From CAZKFG01 sp964551985 (lineage in GTDB: Bacteria > Bacillota > Negativicutes > Acidaminococcales > JAISLQ01): a stretch of 25,415 nucleotides of DNA. The stretch lies in NCBI GenBank assembly GCA_964551985.1, contig CAZKFG010000036.1, forward strand, positions 1 to 25,415. Reading direction: 5' to 3'. Positions 7,944-14,852 of the stretch are shown here, in pieces; the stretch's first letter is position 1, and every line of letters begins with the position of its first letter. The notes beneath the pieces were generated by a model. That model searched no databases. It saw only the letters and a list, made by a program, of their open reading frames with translations, and was not told the origin of the DNA. A program made the translations under genes and the position numbers.

Positions 7944-8714
7944 ATGAATAAACTAGAACTCTATCAACAGCAAATAAGAATAGTTGACCATTTGGCGGCA
8001 AGACAAACTTTTATTCATTCACTTAATGCCAAATCGAAACTAATGACAACAATAATATTTTTACTAATAGTTATAGCTCAACCAAAGCTGCAAGTAGCAA
8101 CACTACTTGCACTTTTTGTCTATCCGATTTTTATTATTACGGCTGGCAATATTGATGTAAAATTTCTCGCACTAAGGCTTTTGATAACATCACCATTTAT
8201 CATTTTTTTTGCAGCTTCAGGACTTGTTTTTTCAAATGTTGAAAATGCAAAAATCTTTGGTATGACAATGCCGCAGTCATCAATTGTGGCAATAAGCATC
8301 TCCCTAAAATTTATTTTATCAATACTTGCCTCAACACTACTTACGGCAACAAGTGGATATTACAAATTAGCACAAGCTGTGTACACTTTGCCTTTGCCAA
8401 AACTTTTTTTGCAGCAGATAATTTTTTTGTACAGGTATATTCACGTGATGCTTGTAGAGATAGAATATACACTGCAAGCCTATCTTCTAAAAGCAGGTAA
8501 AACTAAAATTAGTAAAAATATTTGGGGTAGTCTTATTGGGCAACTACTTATTAGGACAATAAGTCGGTGTGAGAAAATCAATCAAGCGATGATTTTAAGA
8601 GGATTTAATGGTCAAATAATTATGTTGGGCGATAGTAAAATGACTTTTGTAGATTGGGTGTATATCTTTGTAAATACAAGTATTTTTTTGCTAATAACGT
8701 TATATGTAAACTGA
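7944..8714 (+). CDS. cbiQ: ECF transporter transmembrane subunit, CbiQ type
   Basis: Transmembrane (T) component of an energy-coupling factor importer, likely of the cobalt/nickel CbiMNQO class. The 256-aa product has five to six hydrophobic spans (around 35-65, 72-95, 110-130, 150-170, 235-255). It shows the CbiQ N-terminal signature of a His followed by Asn and a KSKL run (IHSLNAKSKL, about 24-33) and the coupling-helix motif near the C-terminus, AMILRGFNG, which corresponds to the A-(R)-G motifs that dock on the ATPase. It starts at the base after the esterase stop with no strong Shine-Dalgarno, suggesting coupling. No cbiM or cbiN gene is in the window, so metal specificity is inferred only from overall resemblance. 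Confidence 0.86.
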   Translation: MNKLELYQQQIRIVDHLAARQTFIHSLNAKSKLMTTIIFLLIVIAQPKLQVATLLALFVYPIFIITAGNIDVKFLALRLLITSPFIIFFAASGLVFSNVENAKIFGMTMPQSSIVAISISLKFILSILASTLLTATSGYYKLAQAVYTLPLPKLFLQQIIFLYRYIHVMLVEIEYTLQAYLLKAGKTKISKNIWGSLIGQLLIRTISRCEKINQAMILRGFNGQIIMLGDSKMTFVDWVYIFVNTSIFLLITLYVN

Positions 8715-8725
8715 AAGAAGAAATT

Positions 8726-9469
8726 ATGGACAATATTATAGATGCAAAAAACTTAAAATATATCTATCCTTGTGGACGACAAGCGTTGGCCGAAATAACC
8801 TGTCAGATAAAAAAAGGCGATAGTATAGCACTTATCGGCTCAGTTGGTGCTGGGAAAACAACTTTTTTATCTCTTTTGGCAGGGCTTGTAATGCCCAAAG
8901 AAGGTAGTGCTATAATTTGTGGTTATAAACTTGAAAATGCTAATTTAAAAAATATAAGAGACAATCTTGGTTTTATCTTTCAAAATTCAGATAATCAATT
9001 GTTTATGCCAACAGTATTAGACGACGTGGCTTTTGGACCGTTAAATCAAGGTTGTAGTCCTGACAAGTCTAAAGAACTTGCACTTGATGCTTTAAAAACA
9101 CTAGATATTTTACATCTTTCAGAACGCCCACCTTATCAACTATCAGGCGGTGAAAAAAAGCTTTCGGCTATTGCCGGCGTACTATCTATGCAGCCCCAAA
9201 TAATCCTGCTTGATGAACCGTGTAATGGACTAGATCCATATTCTAGGCGAATAGTAATAAACGCCCTAAACAAACTTGAACAAACAAAGATAATTGCGAC
9301 TCACGATATGGACTTAGTGCTTGATACAAGTGATAGAGTGTTTGTCCTCAATGAAGGAAGATTGCTAAGACAAGCATCAGTAGAGAAAATATTTAAAGAC
9401 CAAGAATTTTTGCACTCTGTTAAATTAGAACAACCGCTAAGAATGCAAGGTTGTCCAGTGTGCAAAATA
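8726..9469 (+). CDS. cbiO: ECF transporter ATP-binding subunit, CbiO type
   Basis: ABC ATPase that powers the CbiQ-containing importer from the cytoplasmic side. The ATG at 8726 (247-248 aa) is chosen over in-frame codons overlapping cbiQ because MDNIIDAKNLKYIYP is a normal CbiO beginning and a GAAAGAAG lies just upstream. All ABC elements are present: Walker A GSVGAGKTT (38-46), Q-loop FQNSDNQLF (Gln86), signature LSGGE (139-143), Walker B IILLDEP (159-165), and the H-loop THD (His193). The last residues, GCPVCKI, add a CxxC pair at 243-246 that is not part of the ABC core and might bind metal. The coding frame closes with TAG at 9470-9472. Confidence 0.9.
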
Positions 9470-9525
9470 TAGACTGAAGTTAAAGCAGCACTTTGCTGAT
9501 TATATTCATTTTTTGCTACAAAATA

Positions 9526-9557
9526 AAAAAGCGTGATTTAGTTAAATCACGCTTTTT
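9526..9557. terminator. Bidirectional terminator between cbiO and dgkA
   Basis: A long palindrome: AAAAAGCGTGATTTA (9526-9540) and TAAATCACGCTTTTT (9543-9557). It has A-tract and T-tract flanks, so it can stop transcripts from cbiO on the + strand and from dgkA on the - strand, which converge here. Confidence 0.9.
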
Positions 9558-9558
9558 A

Positions 9559-9900
9559 TCAATTTAATGCTATCAAAACTATTTGTATATACAAAGACAA
9601 AGTAGCGATAAACTGTGCGGCAGAACCCATATCTTTAGCTTTTTTGGCAAGAATATGCCAATCGGGAGAGACTAAATCTACAATATTTTCTATTGATGAA
9701 TTGAACAGTTCGATGATAATGCAAATAAACAAACTTAAAAATAATATCGCTTTTTGGGCATAACTAAGATTGATAAAAAAGCTTAAAATAAATATTATAA
9801 TTGCCTGCAACAGTACTATGCGAAAAGCGACCTCTTCGGAAAACGCAGTCTTTAGTCCATCGACAGAATAGAAAAACGCTTTTTTTATATGGTTTAACAT
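9559..9900 (-). CDS. dgkA: Diacylglycerol/undecaprenol kinase (DgkA family)
   Basis: Small integral-membrane lipid kinase; in Gram-positive relatives the family phosphorylates undecaprenol to feed the cell-wall lipid carrier pool. The 113-aa product has an amphipathic N-terminal helix, three membrane spans (about 28-46, 50-66, 96-112), and the family catalytic sequence ELFNSSIENIVD (Glu64, Glu71, Asp75) followed by AKDMGSAAQF (88-97). The start ATG (complement of 9898-9900) follows GAGGTAGG. This gene normally sits between ybeY and cdd in Bacillota; here it stands alone on the opposite strand, about 4 kb from a fused ybeY-cdd. Whether it uses DAG or undecaprenol is not decided by the sequence. 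Confidence 0.92.
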   Translation of the reverse strand: MLNHIKKAFFYSVDGLKTAFSEEVAFRIVLLQAIIIFILSFFINLSYAQKAILFLSLFICIIIELFNSSIENIVDLVSPDWHILAKKAKDMGSAAQFIATLSLYIQIVLIALN

Positions 9901-9926
9901 GTCCTACCTCAAAATTAATTTTTTCT

Positions 9927-9932
9927 AGTATA
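9927..9932 (-). promoter_or_regulatory. Possible -10 element for dgkA
   Basis: On the - strand TATACT (complement of 9927-9932) lies about 27 bases upstream of the dgkA start codon. The matching -35 region (ATTTCA at 17 bases) is poor, so this is a weak call. Confidence 0.35.
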
Positions 9933-9969
9933 ATTGTATAGCTTTTTTATGAAATACGCTACAATTTAT

Positions 9970-9999
9970 TTGTATAAAATTATCTGAAAATGGTATAAT
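9970..9999 (+). promoter_or_regulatory. Extended -10 promoter for the 417-aa gene
   Basis: TTGTAT (9970-9975), 18-base spacer and a perfect TATAAT (9994-9999) preceded by TG at the extended -10 position (TGGTATAAT). It lies 43 bases upstream of the TTG start codon and is divergent from dgkA. Confidence 0.75.
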
Positions 10000-10041
10000 G
10001 AAAAATATAAGAGACAAAAAGCATTTTCAGGTGGTGATAAA

Positions 10042-11295
10042 TTGAAGTACAATCATTTTAACTACAATGCTTTTGAACTTTGGGAACTTTGTACAAATGC
10101 GAGCGATAGCCAAGCTCAAGAAGTCTTTTGGTCAGATATCGTGCTGCATGTAAAGGCAAACCCTGGTCGAGCAGTATTTTTTGAAAACCTGTTTAAAGAA
10201 CTTAAAATAGTCGATGACCAAGATGATAAAATAAAAGAACCACTTGATATAGCTAGTAAAAAACTTCTTGCCTTTGCAGTCTATTTTGACAGCGATTTTT
10301 GGAGTAAGATAATTAAAAACTGGGCAAAAATAAATATAGAGCTAAAAATAAGAGCCCAGACCCTTCTTTTACAAAGACCAAGTCTTATAAAAGAGTTTTT
10401 GATAAGCGTTTTAGACGAGCAAAAAAATCCCAAAACGGTGATAAATAATATTGCCAAAGAAAGCGCTCTTTTGACGAAATATGCCAAAAACGATGTCGTA
10501 CTCATGCTTTGTCATATTATAGCAGAGAGTTTTGAAGATTATCAAACGGACGATAAGGAGATAAAAAGTGTTATGAATGACGGAATTTTTCAGATGGCAG
10601 ACGAAATGATAGAAATTGAAAATCAAGATTTATCAGAACAAAATCCAACGGCACAACTACAAACCACAGGAACAAAGATAGAAAACGACGATACAAAAGT
10701 TAGACAACTAAAAGATGTCTGCGAAGAATTTGTATTGACATTAAATCACCTTAATATTGTTGACAACGAGTGGGAAATAGTAGAAGCTTATTTAGAAGAT
10801 GCAAGAAAAATTGCTATAGATAAAAACTCAAAGCGCCAAGAAATGTTAAAACGTCGTAGGGTAGTTGACGATTTTACAAACAAATTAAATTACTTTAAAG
10901 ATGCTTTTTGCTTGCAGTTGGATAATTTAGCAATACAACTGCCTTGTCCAGATGTTGTAGATGGACTAGATAACAACGCTCTTGAGTCAGCTACCGCTTC
11001 TTTAAACGTATTGCAAGATTTGATGAACAAATATAAAACCCTAAGCCAAGAAAAAAGTGGTAATATAGCTCAAGAAAAAAAACGACTGGGCTTGCTGTAC
11101 ACTGTGATGACTGATATTGAGACTATTGTACAATCGTTTTTTGAGGTGCTTTCTAGCGAGGTTCCGCTTTCAACACAAAATGATGTAGTAGAAGAGCTCG
11201 TTGAGGATGAGGCTGAGCAGGCTCCTGAACAAGCTGAACAACAAGAACACTCTGAGCAACAAATAGACTTGTTTATGACAAAAGTAGAGAGTTAA
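10042..11295 (+). CDS. Hypothetical protein, helical, acidic C-terminus
   Basis: I do not recognise a family for this 417-aa soluble protein. It starts at TTG 10042, 7 bases after AGGTGGTG, with its own extended -10 promoter. No signal peptide or membrane span is evident. Residues 1-170 look like a compact all-alpha domain with regularly spaced Leu/Ile and Trp (FWSDIVLHVKANPG; FWSKIIKNWAKI), possibly a repeat of two similar halves. An acidic low-complexity linker (about 185-225) leads to a second helical, coiled-coil-prone region (about 225-370, including RKIAIDKNSKRQEMLKRRR). The tail is Glu/Gln-rich (EELVEDEAEQAPEQ). Its stop overlaps the ATG of the next gene by one base (TAATG), so it is coupled to an alpha/beta hydrolase. 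A scaffolding or regulatory role is only a guess. Confidence 0.75.
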   Translation: MKYNHFNYNAFELWELCTNASDSQAQEVFWSDIVLHVKANPGRAVFFENLFKELKIVDDQDDKIKEPLDIASKKLLAFAVYFDSDFWSKIIKNWAKINIELKIRAQTLLLQRPSLIKEFLISVLDEQKNPKTVINNIAKESALLTKYAKNDVVLMLCHIIAESFEDYQTDDKEIKSVMNDGIFQMADEMIEIENQDLSEQNPTAQLQTTGTKIENDDTKVRQLKDVCEEFVLTLNHLNIVDNEWEIVEAYLEDARKIAIDKNSKRQEMLKRRRVVDDFTNKLNYFKDAFCLQLDNLAIQLPCPDVVDGLDNNALESATASLNVLQDLMNKYKTLSQEKSGNIAQEKKRLGLLYTVMTDIETIVQSFFEVLSSEVPLSTQNDVVEELVEDEAEQAPEQAEQQEHSEQQIDLFMTKVES

Positions 11296-12023
11296 TGCGT
11301 GTAGAGATAAAGTGCAAAGACTACTTTTTAGATGCACAAGTCCACTTATCAGAAGAAAAAAACTGCCTGCAAACAATAATTATCAGTCATGGCTTTCGTG
11401 GATCTAAAGATGGCGGTGGTAGGGCGATTGTTTTAGCAGAAAAATTAAAACAGTATTTTCATGTTGTGCGCTTTGATTTTTCGCCACTTGGCAGTCTGAC
11501 AAAACAAACGCAAGAGCTACATAGTGTAATAGAATATGTGCAAACAAACATAACCGAAAAAGTGATTTTATTTGGTCGTAGTATGGGCGCTTGCGCGTCA
11601 CTTGCGGCAGTAGAGCAAAATAAAAATATAACAGCACTGATTTTATGGTCGATGCCGTTTGACTTATCTGATACTTTTAAAAAAGCATTAGGTGAGGATA
11701 ATTTTCTGAAAATAAAAAAGGGCATGGATATTAGCCTTTACGACCAGTGGGGAAGTTGTACTATAAAATCAAGCTTTTATAAAGACTTATTAAGCTATGA
11801 CCTAAAAAATAAATTGCAACAATTACCTTCTGATATGCCGGTATTATTTGTGCAAGCAGAATACGATGAACTGATAAATAAAGCGGATTTTAAAAAAGAA
11901 TTTGATTTATGCACAGCAAATAAAACACTGTGTCTTATCAAAGGAGCAGACCATAGATTTATAAATGGTTTTGACGATGCTCTTTTAGGCGTTAGAACAT
12001 GGCTTTTAAAAAATTGCTTATGA
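11295..12023 (+). CDS. Alpha/beta hydrolase
   Basis: A 242-aa cytoplasmic alpha/beta hydrolase. The catalytic triad can be read directly: nucleophile elbow GRSMGA (Ser96), acid in QAEYDELI (Asp191) and base in GADHRF (His220). The oxyanion region is SHGFRGSKDGGG (about 31-42), similar to the HGFxGxK motif of small esterase/acyl-peptidase-like hydrolases. There is no signal peptide. Start and stop are coupled with the upstream 417-aa gene by a TAATG junction, so the two are probably made together. A strong Shine-Dalgarno for the next small gene begins right at its stop codon. The substrate cannot be assigned. Confidence 0.85.
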   Translation: MRVEIKCKDYFLDAQVHLSEEKNCLQTIIISHGFRGSKDGGGRAIVLAEKLKQYFHVVRFDFSPLGSLTKQTQELHSVIEYVQTNITEKVILFGRSMGACASLAAVEQNKNITALILWSMPFDLSDTFKKALGEDNFLKIKKGMDISLYDQWGSCTIKSSFYKDLLSYDLKNKLQQLPSDMPVLFVQAEYDELINKADFKKEFDLCTANKTLCLIKGADHRFINGFDDALLGVRTWLLKNCL

Positions 12024-12038
12024 AAGGAGGAAAGTGCC

Positions 12039-12239
12039 TTGAAAAAATATTTGATAGCAGCATTTTTAGTAATATGCTTGCTTGCTTCTTTTGGCTACTC
12101 TATTAGCATAACTACTGAGCCTACTCCAAAACAAATAACTTACAGTAGCCCTAAAAAAGAAAAAGAGAAAAAAGAACCTAAAGAACCAAAAGAAAAAGCA
12201 GTCAGCCAATTGGTTATTACTAGCGTAGAGCGCAAATAG
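12039..12239 (+). CDS. Small exported or membrane-anchored protein related to the N-terminus of the downstream cyclophilin
   Basis: A 66-aa product starting at TTG 12039, 8 bases after AAAGGAGG. Residues 2-22 form a signal peptide or anchor; the rest is a Lys/Glu/Pro-rich stretch (KEKEKKEPKEPKEK) and a short VSQLVITSVERK end. It aligns with the first ~43 residues of the lipoprotein encoded at 12405: both begin KKYL and share PKQxTYSSPKK. The cyclophilin has a lipobox Cys (IGC), whereas this protein has Tyr at the equivalent place (FGY20), so it should not be lipidated. It has no catalytic domain. It may be an expressed small protein or the decaying remnant of a duplicated lipoprotein gene. 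Confidence 0.6.
   Translation: MKKYLIAAFLVICLLASFGYSISITTEPTPKQITYSSPKKEKEKKEPKEPKEKAVSQLVITSVERK
12126..12165 (+). repeat. Direct repeat copy 1 (small exported protein gene)
   Basis: This 40-base segment is matched at 38 of 40 positions by 12498-12537 in the cyclophilin gene, in the same codon frame (PKQxTYSSPKKxK). This level of DNA identity points to a duplication rather than convergent linker composition. Confidence 0.85.
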
Positions 12240-12348
12240 TTACTATTTGCAAAAGCAAAGCTTGACTAACACAATATGCTAAAACCTTACAATAGATTTT
12301 ACTAATGCTTTGTTTTGCACAACCGACAGGTACAAAAGGTTTTGATAA

Positions 12349-12383
12349 AAGTTGATAATTGGCTTACAGTCAATTATCAACTT
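12349..12383 (+). repeat. Perfect inverted repeat just upstream of the cyclophilin ribosome-binding site
   Basis: AAGTTGATAATTG (12349-12361) and CAATTATCAACTT (12371-12383) are perfect complements around a 9-base loop. No T-run follows, so it is not a standard terminator; the Shine-Dalgarno AAAGGAG begins about 7 bases downstream. It could be an operator, an mRNA-stabilising hairpin or a small mobile-element relic. Confidence 0.7.
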
Positions 12384-12404
12384 ATCACCAAAGGAGTAGA
12401 AAAA

Positions 12405-13013
12405 ATGTTAAAAAAATACTTAGCTTGTACAGTTTTAGTACTTAGTCTGTTTGCATTGATAGGCTGTTCATCTAGCACTTGGGCAGAGAAAAAAGACCCA
12501 AAACAAACAACTTACAGTAGCCCTAAAAAAGATAAAGTAGCATCAGCTAAACAACAAGTGGCGATATTTGAAACAAGTAAAGGCACCTTTAAAGTGCAAC
12601 TATTTAATGATAAAGCACCAATTACAGTTGATAATTTTGTCAAGCTTGCCAAAAGTGGTTTTTATGACGGCTTGATTTTCCATAGAGTTATTGATGGTTT
12701 TATGATTCAAGGCGGAGATCCTAAAGGCAATGGTACAGGTGGTCCTGGTTATTTTATTAAAGATGAATTTTCTAAAGATTTAAAACACGACAAAAAAGGC
12801 GTGTTGTCAATGGCAAACGCTGGTCCTAATACTGGCGGTTCACAGTTTTTTATTACGCTTGTTCCAACTTCTTGGTTAGATGGCAAGCACAGCATTTTTG
12901 GTCAAGTTATTGAAGGTATGAACGTAGTTGAACAGATTGGTAAAGTGAAAACAGGTGTAAATGATAAGCCTGTAGAAAATGTTGTAATCAAAAGGATAAC
13001 CATTCAAGACTAA
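12405..13013 (+). CDS. Peptidyl-prolyl cis-trans isomerase, cyclophilin type, lipoprotein
   Basis: A 202-aa cyclophilin that should catalyse proline isomerisation outside the cytoplasmic membrane. The ATG at 12405 follows AAAGGAG and gives a clean lipoprotein signal: KKYLACTVLVLSLFALIG followed by Cys21 (lipobox ALIGC). An in-frame extension to 12315 would place 30 charged residues before the signal and run through the inverted repeat, so I reject it. After a short Ser/Lys linker the cyclophilin domain (about 51-202) shows FHRVIDGFMIQGGDP, GTGGPGYFIKDEF, SMANAGPNTGGSQFFIT and HSIFGQVIEGM, covering the active-site Arg, Phe and Gln positions. The linker is shared with the small protein upstream. 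Confidence 0.93.
   Translation: MLKKYLACTVLVLSLFALIGCSSSTWAEKKDPKQTTYSSPKKDKVASAKQQVAIFETSKGTFKVQLFNDKAPITVDNFVKLAKSGFYDGLIFHRVIDGFMIQGGDPKGNGTGGPGYFIKDEFSKDLKHDKKGVLSMANAGPNTGGSQFFITLVPTSWLDGKHSIFGQVIEGMNVVEQIGKVKTGVNDKPVENVVIKRITIQD
12498..12537 (+). repeat. Direct repeat copy 2 (cyclophilin linker)
   Basis: Partner of 12126-12165, with two mismatches in 40 bases. It encodes the linker between the lipobox and the cyclophilin domain. Confidence 0.85.
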
Positions 13014-13031
13014 CTCAAAGGGGACAATTTT

Positions 13032-14003
13032 TTGCAAGAAGTGACCGAAAAAAAGATAATTTTAAACGATCAAACAGAAGCATTAGGTGTATTAGGGCGT
13101 AATGATGAATTTTTACGCCTTATAAGTGATGCTTTTGATTTTCGTATTTTTGCCAGAGGCGAAGAAATAACTATCAATGGTTCATTAGAACAAACAGAGC
13201 AAGTAGCCAGGTTGTTTGAAGAACTATTGTTTTTATATAGGCAAGGAGTGCTGCTTACAACTCACGATGTGCGCTATAGCATCAAAATGATTAAAGAAGA
13301 TAAGGCGGAAAACTTACATAGAATGTTTGCCGATACAATTATTGTTACAAGTCGCGGTAAACATATAAAATCAAAGACATTAGGACAGTGGACTTATCTG
13401 CAAACAATTAAACACAACTTTGTTACAGTTGGCATAGGTCCCGCCGGAACAGGCAAGACTTATCTTGCTGTTGCGATGGCGGTAAATGCTTTGAAAAATA
13501 GAGAAATAGAGCGGATCATCTTAACTCGTCCGGCAGTTGAAGCAGGTGAGCGGCTAGGTTTTTTACCGGGCGATTTGCAAGATAAAGTAGATCCATATTT
13601 AAGACCATTATATGACTCATTGTATGATATTTTAGGTAGTGAAGTATTTCAAAAATATATGACCAAAGGAACTATTGAAGTCGCGCCACTTGCCTATATG
13701 CGAGGCAGAACGTTAAATGATTCGTTTATAATTTTAGACGAAGCACAAAACACTACACCAGAGCAAATGAAGATGTTTTTAACAAGGCTGGGTTTTGGCT
13801 CTAAAATGGTAGTTACCGGCGACGTTACGCAAACAGATTTACCACTTGGTAAGATAAGCGGTTTAGCACATGCGCAAAAGGTGCTTTGTGATATTAAAGG
13901 CATTGGCATAGTGCAGTTTTCCAAATCAGACGTAGTGCGCCACGAGATAGTCGGTGCTATCATCCAAGCGTATGAGAATTTTAACGATAAGGACTTTAAA
14001 TAA
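13032..14003 (+). CDS. phoH: PhoH-family ATPase
   Basis: Cytosolic P-loop ATPase of the PhoH/PhoL family, often linked with YbeY in RNA or ribosome metabolism. The 323-aa product has an N-terminal KH-like region (about 10-75) and then the nucleotide-binding domain: Walker A GPAGTGKT (136-143), LTRPAVEAGERLGFLPGD, Walker B FIILDEAQN, and VVTGDVTQTDLP. Translation starts at TTG 13032, about 8 bases after AAAGGGG (13017-13023); GTG 13041 is too far from that site. The stop overlaps the next gene by one base (TAATG). In B. subtilis a 7TM-HD gene (yqfF/pgpH) lies between phoH and ybeY; it is absent here. Confidence 0.95.
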   Translation: MQEVTEKKIILNDQTEALGVLGRNDEFLRLISDAFDFRIFARGEEITINGSLEQTEQVARLFEELLFLYRQGVLLTTHDVRYSIKMIKEDKAENLHRMFADTIIVTSRGKHIKSKTLGQWTYLQTIKHNFVTVGIGPAGTGKTYLAVAMAVNALKNREIERIILTRPAVEAGERLGFLPGDLQDKVDPYLRPLYDSLYDILGSEVFQKYMTKGTIEVAPLAYMRGRTLNDSFIILDEAQNTTPEQMKMFLTRLGFGSKMVVTGDVTQTDLPLGKISGLAHAQKVLCDIKGIGIVQFSKSDVVRHEIVGAIIQAYENFNDKDFK

Positions 14004-14848
14004 TGCAAGTTTTTTTCAGTAGTGAAGTGAAAATAGAAAAAGAATATCAAAAGCTTGTTAAAGAGGCGGCAGGAGCTGTCGCCAAAGAACATAAACTAGC
14101 TAAAAATTGTCAAGTAAGCATAACGATAGTTGACGATGCAACAATAAAAGAGATAAATAGAGAGTATCGAGGTATTGACAAGGTAACAGATGTCATATCC
14201 TTTGCGCTTGACGAAGGTGAGCAGCCTGAGATTATAGGAGATAATCAGCCGGATCTTTTAGGCGAAATTGTATTGTGTTTACAAAAAGCGATAAGCCAAG
14301 CCAAAGAGTATGGTCATAGCACACAAAGAGAACTTTGCTATCTGACAGTGCATGGAATGCTGCATTTGCTTGGTTTTGACCATATTAAAAAAGCCGATAA
14401 GACTCTAATGCGTGAGCAGGAAGAAAAAATAATGACAATACTTGGTTTAAAGCAAGATGAGAGCAGCATGTTTGATATGGCAATAAAGGCTAGGGATAAG
14501 GCTTATTCGCCATATTCAAACTTTAAAGTCGGAGCGGTAGTCAAGTCTACAGACGGGGATTTGTTTACAGGTTGCAACATAGAGAACGCTTCCTATTCTC
14601 TTAGCTTGTGTGCCGAGCGGGTCGCGATATTCAAGGCTATAAGTGAAGGTAAGAAAATAAAAGAACTGCTTGTTGTAGCAGATACAAAAGAGCCTGTTGT
14701 GCCTTGTGGGGCTTGTTTGCAAGTTATACAAGAATTTGATATTAAGACTGTTGTGCTGGCAAACACAAAAGGTGATATAAATACATTAACATTAAAAAAA
14801 CTATTGCCGTTTTCGTTTAGTGGGGAAAATTTTGATAAAAAAGAGTGA
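14003..14848 (+). CDS. ybeY-cdd: Fusion: endoribonuclease YbeY + cytidine deaminase
   Basis: One uninterrupted 281-aa frame encodes two enzymes. Residues 1-150 are YbeY, the zinc metallo-endoribonuclease of 16S rRNA 3'-end maturation, with YRGIDKVTDVISFA, LLGEIVLC and the zinc motif HGMLHLLGFDH (His117, His121, His127). Residues 156-270 are a homotetramer-type cytidine deaminase that converts (deoxy)cytidine to (deoxy)uridine: YSPYSNFKVGAVV, GCNIENASYSLSLCAE (Cys203, catalytic Glu205) and PCGAC (Cys235, Cys238). Both sets of catalytic residues are intact. Only about six residues (KQDESS) link them. An ATG at 14469 (Met156) could serve as an internal start for free deaminase, but it lacks a good Shine-Dalgarno. 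In relatives, dgkA usually separates ybeY and cdd. Confidence 0.93.
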   Translation: MQVFFSSEVKIEKEYQKLVKEAAGAVAKEHKLAKNCQVSITIVDDATIKEINREYRGIDKVTDVISFALDEGEQPEIIGDNQPDLLGEIVLCLQKAISQAKEYGHSTQRELCYLTVHGMLHLLGFDHIKKADKTLMREQEEKIMTILGLKQDESSMFDMAIKARDKAYSPYSNFKVGAVVKSTDGDLFTGCNIENASYSLSLCAERVAIFKAISEGKKIKELLVVADTKEPVVPCGACLQVIQEFDIKTVVLANTKGDINTLTLKKLLPFSFSGENFDKKE

Positions 14849-14852
14849 TAAT

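Noticed and set aside
8654..8725. Upstream start for CbiO inside cbiQ
   Set aside because: The added 24 residues are the out-of-frame end of cbiQ and are not CbiO-like; ATG 8726 gives the family N-terminus.
12232..12250. Terminator after the small exported protein
   Set aside because: The 8-bp hairpin is followed by AAAAGC rather than a T-run.
12315..12404. 30-residue extension of the cyclophilin upstream of its signal peptide
   Set aside because: It would put charged residues before the lipoprotein signal and is encoded by the inverted repeat; ATG 12405 has the Shine-Dalgarno and an ideal lipobox distance.
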